Positions 51,266-57,016 of a stretch of DNA of 57,016 bases are shown here, one piece after another; within the stretch, counting starts at the first letter, position 1, and each line of letters starts with the position of its first letter. A program made the translations under genes and the position numbers. Under the pieces are notes generated by a model. The model was not told the DNA's origin. It saw nothing but the letters and a program-made list of their open reading frames with translations, and did no database searches. The DNA is from CADEFX01 sp050260355 (GTDB lineage: Bacteria; Pseudomonadota; Alphaproteobacteria; Rhizobiales; Hyphomicrobiaceae). Location of the stretch: positions 1-57,016 of the forward strand of contig JBLNBZ010000100.1 of assembly GCA_050260355.1 (NCBI GenBank), given 5' to 3'.

Positions 51266-51355
51266 ATGGCTCTGGACTATTGGCTCGGCGCGCTCGTGAC
51301 CGCCGGCATTCTCGCCTATCTCACCTACGCCCTGCTTCGGCCCGAGCGCTTCTGA
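51266..51355 (+). CDS. kdpF: KdpF, small subunit of potassium-transporting ATPase
   Basis: A 29-residue single-helix peptide. The sequence starts MALDYWLGAL and ends in a short LLRPERF tail, the usual KdpF end. GAGAGGAGC is the ribosome site. KdpF stabilises the KdpABC complex in the inner membrane. It is followed 11 bases later by kdpA. The length and position are decisive, since similarity alone is weak for such short peptides. Confidence 0.85.
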   Translation: MALDYWLGALVTAGILAYLTYALLRPERF

Positions 51356-51366
51356 GGAACTGAACC

Positions 51367-53070
51367 ATGACGCCCATCGGGTGGATCAGCATCGCCCTTT
51401 TCTGCGCCATCGTCGTGGCCCTGGTGAAGCCGCTCGGCTACTTCATGACGCGCGTCTTCAACGGCGAGCGCACGTTTCTTTCGCCGATCCTGCGCCCAAT
51501 CGAGACGGCTCTCTATCGCGGCGCGGGGATCGATGAGCGGCGCGAGCAGCACTGGGTGACCTACACCATCGCCATGCTGCTGTTTCAGGTCGGCGGATTG
51601 GCTGTTCTCTACGCCTTGATGCGTTTGCAGGGCGCACTCCCGCTCAACCCTCAAGGCATGGCCGCCGTGCCGCCGGATCTGGCCTTCAATACCGCCGTCA
51701 GCTTCGTCACCAACACCAACTGGCAGAACTACGGCGGCGAGAGCACGATGTCCTATCTCGTGCAGATGCTGGGCCTCACGACGCAGAACTTCGTGTCGGC
51801 GGCGACAGGCATCGCGTTGGCCGTGGCCTTGATCCGCGGCTTCGCGCGTGCCTCGGCTCAGGCGATCGGCAATTTCTGGGTCGATCTGACACGCGCCACG
51901 CTCTACGTCCTCCTGCCGATCTGCGTGGTGTCCGCGTTGTTTTTGGTCTGGCAGGGCATGCCACAGACGCTCGGCCCCTCGGTCGAGGCAACGACCCTCG
52001 AAGGGACCAAGCAGACGATTGCCGTCGGCCCGGTGGCATCCCAGGTGGCGATCAAGCTGCTCGGCACCAACGGCGGCGGCTTCTTCAACGCCAACGCTGC
52101 GCACCCGTTCGAGAACCCGACCCCGCTGTCGAACCTCATCCAAATGATCTTGATCTTCGCCATCGGGGCCGCACTCACCAACGTGTTCGGGCGCATGATC
52201 GGGGACCAGCGGCAGGGCTGGGCCATTTTTGCGGCCATGGGCGTGCTGTTCCTGGCCGGTGTCCTCGTTGCCTATTGGGCCGAGACCTCGGGCACGACGG
52301 GCCTCAATTCGCTCGGCCTTGCCGGCGGCAACATGGAGGGCAAGGAGGTGCGCTTCGGCATCCCCGCCTCGGCCTTGTTTGCGGCGGTCACGACGGCGGC
52401 TTCCTGCGGCGCGGTGAACGCGATGCACGACTCCTTTACCGCGCTCGGAGGCATGATCCCTCTCATCAACATGCAGCTAGGCGAGATCATCATCGGCGGA
52501 GTCGGCGCCGGCCTCTACGGCATGCTGATCTTCGTCATCATCGCCATCTTCGTCGCCGGATTGATGGTCGGCCGCACGCCCGAATACGTCGGCAAGAAGA
52601 TCGAGGCGCGCGAGGTAAAGATGGCGATGCTCGCCATTCTCGTTCTCCCGCTGATGTATCTCGGGCTGTCGGCGGTTGCCAGCGTGCTTCCCTCGGCAGT
52701 GGCCTCCACGGCCAATCCGGGGCCGCACGGCTTCTCCGAGATCCTCTACGCCTACACCTCGCAGACCGGCAACAACGGCTCCGCATTCGCAGGGCTCACG
52801 GGTAACACATTTTTCTACAACACGACCGGCGCGCTCGCGATGCTCGTCGGCCGCTTCTTCATGATCGTTCCGGCCATGGCCATCGCCGGCTCGCTCGCAT
52901 CCAAGAAATCGGTTCCGGCATCGTCCGGCACGTTTCCGACCACGGGTGGCCTGTTCGTCGGCCTTCTTGTCGGCGTGATCGTGATCGTCGGCGGCCTCAC
53001 TTTCTTTCCTGCACTGGCGCTCGGCCCCATCGTCGAGCACCTCGCCATGCGTGCCGGCACGCTGTTCTGA
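51367..53070 (+). CDS. kdpA: KdpA, potassium-binding channel subunit of Kdp ATPase
   Basis: A 567-residue membrane subunit with about ten helices that binds and conducts K+ into the Kdp pump. The four selectivity-filter-like repeats are visible: NTAVSFVTNTNWQNYGGEST, KLLGTNGGGFFNANAAHPFENP, FAAVTTAASCGAVNAMHDSF and YTSQTGNNGSAFAGLTG. The FVTNTNWQ and TNGGGFFN segments are family invariant. The start follows the kdpF stop by 11 bases and the operon is tightly packed (kdpB 24 bases on). Length fits the usual 557-600. Confidence 0.95.
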   Translation: MTPIGWISIALFCAIVVALVKPLGYFMTRVFNGERTFLSPILRPIETALYRGAGIDERREQHWVTYTIAMLLFQVGGLAVLYALMRLQGALPLNPQGMAAVPPDLAFNTAVSFVTNTNWQNYGGESTMSYLVQMLGLTTQNFVSAATGIALAVALIRGFARASAQAIGNFWVDLTRATLYVLLPICVVSALFLVWQGMPQTLGPSVEATTLEGTKQTIAVGPVASQVAIKLLGTNGGGFFNANAAHPFENPTPLSNLIQMILIFAIGAALTNVFGRMIGDQRQGWAIFAAMGVLFLAGVLVAYWAETSGTTGLNSLGLAGGNMEGKEVRFGIPASALFAAVTTAASCGAVNAMHDSFTALGGMIPLINMQLGEIIIGGVGAGLYGMLIFVIIAIFVAGLMVGRTPEYVGKKIEAREVKMAMLAILVLPLMYLGLSAVASVLPSAVASTANPGPHGFSEILYAYTSQTGNNGSAFAGLTGNTFFYNTTGALAMLVGRFFMIVPAMAIAGSLASKKSVPASSGTFPTTGGLFVGLLVGVIVIVGGLTFFPALALGPIVEHLAMRAGTLF

Positions 53071-53094
53071 CGGCCTTCTCCTCGGAGCATATCC

Positions 53095-55209
53095 ATGCAA
53101 GCCGCTCCTGTGCGCAAAGGCTCGACCGCCTCCACCCTGGCCGATCCCAAGATCGTCTGGCCGGCGCTCGGCTCCGCCTTCGCCAAGCTCGACCCGCGCG
53201 TCATGGCCAGGAATCCGGTGATGTTCGCGGTCGAGGTCGTGGCCACCCTCACGACCGTGCTGCTCGTCCGCGATCTCTTTTCGGGCGGGGCGGACATCGG
53301 CTTCACCTTCCAGATCGCGCTGTGGCTGTGGATCACGGTTCTGTTTGCCAACTTCTCGGAGGCTGTCGCGGAGGGCCGCGGCAAGGCCCAGGCCGACTCG
53401 CTGCGCCGCACGCGCAGCGAGACCCAGGCCAAGCTGCTGCCTGACGAGAGCTCGCGCGATTTCAAGCTGGTTCCGGGCCACAGCCTGCGCGTCGGCGACA
53501 TTGTGCTCGTGGAGGCCGGCGACGTCGTTCCCTCCGACGGCGAGGTCATCGAGGGAATTGCCTCCGTCAACGAGGCCGCCATCACGGGCGAGTCTGCGCC
53601 GGTCATCCGCGAGTCGGGCGGCGACCGCTCGGCCGTCACCGGCGGCACGCAGGTGCTGTCCGACTGGCTCCGCGTGCGCATCACGGCGCCCCAGGGCGCC
53701 ACATTTCTCGATCGCATGATCGCGCTGGTCGAGGGGGCCGAGCGCCAGAAGACACCCAACGAGATTGCGCTCAACATCCTGCTCGCCGGCATGACCATCA
53801 TCTTCGTGTTCGCGACGGCGACCATTCCGAGCTTTGCCGCCTACGCCGGCGGCACAGTGTCCGTGGTCGTGCTGATTGCCCTCTTCGTCACGCTCATTCC
53901 GACCACCATCGGCGCGCTGCTCTCCGCCATCGGCATCGCCGGCATGGACCGTCTCGTGCGGTTCAACGTGCTGGCGATGTCCGGCCGCGCCGTGGAGGCT
54001 GCGGGCGACGTGGATACGCTGCTCCTGGACAAGACCGGCACCATCACGCTCGGCAACCGGCAGGCGACCGCCTTCCGCCCTGTGCGGGGCGCCACCGAGC
54101 AGGAGCTGGCGGACGCTGCCCAGCTTGCCTCGCTCGCCGATGAGACGCCCGAGGGAAGGTCCATCGTCGTGCTCGCCAAGGAGAAGTACGGGATCAGGGC
54201 GCGCGACATCGCCGAGCTCAACGCGCACTTCGTTCCCTTCACCGCGCAGACCCGCACCAGCGGCATCGAGCTCGCCGGCACCTCGGTCATGAAGGGTGCC
54301 GTCGACGCCATCCTGGCTCGCGTGCACGCCACCACGACGTCCGTCACGCCGACCGGGGCCGTGCGCTCCGTCCAGGCGGCGACGAGCCTCGAGGCGGCCC
54401 GCGAGGTCCAGGTGATCGCCGACGACATCGCCAAGGCGGGCGGCACGCCGCTCGCCGTCATCCGCGACGGCCGGCTGCTGGGCGTCATTCAGCTCAAGGA
54501 CGTCGTCAAGGGCGGCATTCGCGAGCGCTTCAACGAGCTGCGCCGCATGGGCATTCGCACTATCATGATTACGGGCGACAACCCGATGACGGCGGCGGCC
54601 ATCGCCGCGGAGGCGGGCGTCGACGACTTCCTTGCCGAGGCGACGCCCGAGCACAAGCTCAAGCTGATCCGCAACGAGCAGGCCAAGGGAAAGCTTGTCG
54701 CCATGTGCGGCGACGGCACCAACGATGCACCCGCACTGGCCCAGGCCGACGTCGGCGTGGCGATGAACACGGGCACGGTCGCGGCGCGCGAGGCCGGCAA
54801 CATGGTCGACCTCGATTCCAATCCGACGAAGCTGATCGAGATCGTCGAGATCGGCAAGCAGCTCCTCATGACGCGAGGCGCGCTGACGACATTCTCCATC
54901 GCCAACGACGTGGCGAAGTATTTCGCCATCATCCCTGCCATGTTCGTGGCCTTCTATCCGCAGCTCGACGCCCTCAACATCATGCGGCTGGCGAGTCCGC
55001 AAAGCGCAATCCTTTCGGCCATCATCTTCAATGCGCTGATCATCGTCGCACTCATTCCGCTGGCACTGAAGGGTGTGGCCTACCGCCCGATCGGCGCTGG
55101 CCCGCTCCTGCGCCGCAACCTGCTCGTCTACGGATTGGGCGGCGTCATCATTCCCTTCGTCGGCATCAAGGCGATCGACCTTGTCGTCACGGCTTTGCAC
55201 ATCGCTTGA
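53095..55209 (+). CDS. kdpB: KdpB, P-type ATPase catalytic subunit
   Basis: A 704-residue P-type ATPase. The phosphorylation motif LLDKTGTITLGNRQA has its Asp at residue 312; AAITGESAPVI is the actuator TGES loop; MITGDNPMTAAAIAAEAGVDDFLAEATPEHKL and CGDGTNDAPALAQADVGVAMN are the nucleotide and hinge motifs, and DLDSNPTKLIEIVEIGKQLL the C-terminal segment. It couples ATP hydrolysis to K+ uptake with KdpA and KdpC. Full length, no frameshift. Its DNA carries a very long antisense open frame, a GC effect. Confidence 0.96.
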   Translation: MQAAPVRKGSTASTLADPKIVWPALGSAFAKLDPRVMARNPVMFAVEVVATLTTVLLVRDLFSGGADIGFTFQIALWLWITVLFANFSEAVAEGRGKAQADSLRRTRSETQAKLLPDESSRDFKLVPGHSLRVGDIVLVEAGDVVPSDGEVIEGIASVNEAAITGESAPVIRESGGDRSAVTGGTQVLSDWLRVRITAPQGATFLDRMIALVEGAERQKTPNEIALNILLAGMTIIFVFATATIPSFAAYAGGTVSVVVLIALFVTLIPTTIGALLSAIGIAGMDRLVRFNVLAMSGRAVEAAGDVDTLLLDKTGTITLGNRQATAFRPVRGATEQELADAAQLASLADETPEGRSIVVLAKEKYGIRARDIAELNAHFVPFTAQTRTSGIELAGTSVMKGAVDAILARVHATTTSVTPTGAVRSVQAATSLEAAREVQVIADDIAKAGGTPLAVIRDGRLLGVIQLKDVVKGGIRERFNELRRMGIRTIMITGDNPMTAAAIAAEAGVDDFLAEATPEHKLKLIRNEQAKGKLVAMCGDGTNDAPALAQADVGVAMNTGTVAAREAGNMVDLDSNPTKLIEIVEIGKQLLMTRGALTTFSIANDVAKYFAIIPAMFVAFYPQLDALNIMRLASPQSAILSAIIFNALIIVALIPLALKGVAYRPIGAGPLLRRNLLVYGLGGVIIPFVGIKAIDLVVTALHIA

Positions 55210-55221
55210 GGAGACCGAGAC

Positions 55222-55827
55222 ATGCTGCGCGAACTTCGCCCCGCGCTGGTGCTGCTGGTCGCACTGACGCTGATCACGGGCCTCGCCTACCCGCTCGCCA
55301 TCACGGGTCTCGCCGGCCTTCTGTTCCCCGAGCAGGCCGCCGGCAGCCTGATCGAGCGGGACGGCAGGGTCATAGGCTCTGGGCTCATCGGGCAGGACTT
55401 CACCACCGACCGCTACTTCCACGGCCGGCCTTCGGCGACCACTGCCCCCGACCCGGCCGACGCATCGAAGTCGGTGCCCGCGCCCTACAATGCCTCCAAC
55501 TCGATGGGATCGAACCTGGGTCCGACCAGCAAGGCGCTCATCGAGCGCGTCAAGGAGGATGCCGCCAGGCTCGGCAAGGACGGCTCGCCTGGCGGCATCC
55601 CCATCGATCTCGTCACCGCGTCCGCCAGCGGTCTGGACCCCCATATCTCGCCGGAAGCGGCCTATTTCCAGGTGCCCCGCATTGCACGCGCCCGCAACAT
55701 GCAGCAAGATCGCGTGCGCCAGCTCGTCGAGCAGCATATTGAAGGACGCACCTTGGGCGTTCTGGGCGAGCCGCGCGTTAATGTCCTGGCGCTCAATCTG
55801 GCGCTGGACCGGGCCGCGTCCCGCTGA
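55222..55827 (+). CDS. kdpC: KdpC, Kdp ATPase accessory subunit
   Basis: A 201-residue subunit with one N-terminal helix (ALVLLVALTLITGLAYPLAITGLAG) and a periplasmic domain. GSGLIGQDFTTDRYFHGRPSAT, YNASNSMGSNLGPTSKALIERV, PIDLVTASASGLDPHISPEAA and RVNVLALNLALD are KdpC signatures. It stabilises the KdpAB complex and raises its ATP affinity. It starts 12 bases after kdpB and ends 41 bases before kdpD. Confidence 0.95.
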   Translation: MLRELRPALVLLVALTLITGLAYPLAITGLAGLLFPEQAAGSLIERDGRVIGSGLIGQDFTTDRYFHGRPSATTAPDPADASKSVPAPYNASNSMGSNLGPTSKALIERVKEDAARLGKDGSPGGIPIDLVTASASGLDPHISPEAAYFQVPRIARARNMQQDRVRQLVEQHIEGRTLGVLGEPRVNVLALNLALDRAASR

Positions 55828-55868
55828 CGGCAGCGCGGCTGTCGCAAGCTGACAAGGCCTGAACCTCG

Positions 55869-57016
55869 ATGCCAGAGCCGCGGCGCGATCCCGATCAACG
55901 CCCCTCACCCGAAGCGCTGCTCGAGGCAGCACAGCGGGAGGAGGCGAAGTGCGGGCGGCTCAAGATTTTCGTGGGCGCCGCCCCCGGCGTCGGCAAGACC
56001 TACGAGATGCTGCTCGCCGCACGTGCGCGCCTCAAGGAGGGAGCCGACGTCATCGCCGCTGTCGTGGAGACACACGGCCGCGTCGAAACGGAGACGCTAC
56101 TCGACGGCATCGAGATCATTCCGCGCAAGAAGCTCGAATACAAGGGACGCATCCTCGAGGAGATGGACCTTGACGCGGTCATCGCCCGGCGGCCCGACAT
56201 CGCCCTCGTCGATGAGCTGGCGCACACCAACGTTCCAGGCAGCCGCCACCCCAAGCGCTACCTCGACATCGAGGAGCTTATCAACCACGGCATCACCGTC
56301 TACACCACGGTCAACATCCAGCATATCGAGAGCCTCAATGATGTGGTCGCCCAGATCACGCGCATCAGAGTGCGCGAGACGGTTCCCGACTCCATCCTCG
56401 ATCGAGCCGACGACATCGAGCTGGTCGACCTCACACCCGAGGACCTGATCAAGCGCCTCGAGGAAGGCAAGGTCTACGTCCCCAAGCAGGCCAGGCGCGC
56501 CCTCCAGCATTACTTTTCGCCGGGCAACCTCACGGCCTTGAGAGAGCTGGCCTTGCGGCGCACGGCCGACCGCGTCGACGACCAGCTTCTCAGCCACATG
56601 CAGGCGCACGCCATTCCCGGCCCCTGGCCGGCCGGAGATCGCCTGCTCGTCTGCGTCAGCGAGGACCCGCGCTCGGCGGGCCTTGTGCGCCTGGCGAAGC
56701 GGCTCGCCGACCGGCTGCACGCACCCCTCACCGCGATCAGCATCGAGACGCGGCGCAGCCTGCAGCTTTCGGAGGAGGATCGCGACCGCATCGCCGACAC
56801 GCTGCGGCTGGCCGAGCGCCTGGGAGCGGAGGCGATCACACTGCCGACCAGCCGCCGGCGCATCGCCGACGACATCATCGCCTATGCCCAGTCCAACAAC
56901 ATCACGCACATCCTGGTCGGCAAGTCGGCGCGATCGCGCTGGTTCGAGATTCTGCACGGCTCCGTCGTGCACGACCTCGTGCGGCGCGCCGGCAACATCT
57001 CGATCCACGTCGTTGC
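55869..57016 (+). CDS. kdpD: KdpD, osmosensitive K+ channel histidine kinase (5' part)
   Basis: The first 382 codons of the membrane sensor kinase KdpD; the frame runs off the window end, so the transmembrane and kinase parts are missing here. The KdpD N-domain is clear: LKIFVGAAPGVGKTYEMLLAA (Walker A), then IALVDELAHTNVPGSRHPKRYLDIEELI (Walker B-like) and VYTTVNIQHIESLNDVVAQITRIRVRET. After residue about 250 a USP-like domain begins (DRLLVCVSEDPRSAGLVRLAKRLAD). KdpE should follow outside the window. ATG 55869 is preceded by a weak site. Confidence 0.93.
   Translation, partial: MPEPRRDPDQRPSPEALLEAAQREEAKCGRLKIFVGAAPGVGKTYEMLLAARARLKEGADVIAAVVETHGRVETETLLDGIEIIPRKKLEYKGRILEEMDLDAVIARRPDIALVDELAHTNVPGSRHPKRYLDIEELINHGITVYTTVNIQHIESLNDVVAQITRIRVRETVPDSILDRADDIELVDLTPEDLIKRLEEGKVYVPKQARRALQHYFSPGNLTALRELALRRTADRVDDQLLSHMQAHAIPGPWPAGDRLLVCVSEDPRSAGLVRLAKRLADRLHAPLTAISIETRRSLQLSEEDRDRIADTLRLAERLGAEAITLPTSRRRIADDIIAYAQSNNITHILVGKSARSRWFEILHGSVVHDLVRRAGNISIHVV

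Noticed and set aside
52477..55932. 1151-residue minus-strand open frame opposite kdpA, kdpB and kdpC
   Set aside because: It lies wholly opposite well-supported kdp genes, is rich in Asp/Arg/Gly/His without any family motif, and is explained by high GC content leaving few stop codons.
1..57016. CRISPR arrays, tRNA genes, insertion sequences
   Set aside because: No regularly spaced repeats, no tRNA-like cloverleaf with CCA-type end, and no transposase or integrase frame were recognised by eye; short or diverged ones could be missed.

Overview
The window is high-GC DNA with the gene families of an alphaproteobacterium, most likely an order Hyphomicrobiales (Rhizobiales) member: succinoglycan-type (Exo) polysaccharide genes, a TAXI-type TRAP transporter with a fused membrane subunit, and a kdpFABCD operon. 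The genus cannot be set from sequence alone. No tRNA, rRNA, CRISPR array, transposase or phage gene was recognised.

Region 1 (about 1-34400) is a large exopolysaccharide locus. It has an ExoY-like initiating sugar transferase, a possible ExoX-like small membrane protein, a Wzz/ExoP-N chain-length protein, an ExoF-like outer-membrane export protein, an ExoQ/Wzy-like polymerase and many glycosyltransferases. A five-gene sugar-nucleotide block (5318-11293) encodes a fused nucleotidyltransferase/HAD phosphatase, an AGE-family isomerase, an NAD-dependent epimerase, a GHMP heptose kinase (HddA type) and a CBS-DegT aminotransferase fusion, and probably makes an activated heptose or amino sugar. A long plus-strand run (14066-23435) adds an FkbM methyltransferase, glycosyltransferases, an ABC exporter (Wzm/Wzt with a C-terminal substrate domain), and a GT39-type enzyme, GtrA flippase and HAD phosphatase; with the convergent UbiA prenyltransferase these could form a lipid-linked sugar donor route. 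Two secreted GH16 glycanases of the ExoK type flank the 3' part; the second has lost catalytic residues. An OafA-type O-acyltransferase and a GYF/ClpP-fold membrane fusion also lie here.

Region 2 (34723-38380) is a TAXI TRAP transporter: periplasmic binding protein, hairpin spacer, fused 4TM/12TM permease.

Region 3 (39254-50231) is the most unusual part. Seven luciferase-like (LLM) flavin/F420 oxidoreductases lie within 8.6 kb with a PPOX protein of the Rv0121 type, a carboxymuconolactone-decarboxylase-like protein, an alpha/beta hydrolase whose nucleophile serine is glycine, and a class V aminotransferase. The genes form a four-gene minus operon, a three-gene plus set and a three-gene minus operon. 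This looks like a catabolic or detoxification island; two of its families are F420-linked in actinobacteria.

Region 4 (50232-57016) starts with a gene-free stretch of palindromic repeats and continues with the potassium-transport operon: an unannotated 27-residue membrane peptide, kdpF, kdpA, kdpB, kdpC and the 5' part of kdpD, cut by the window edge.
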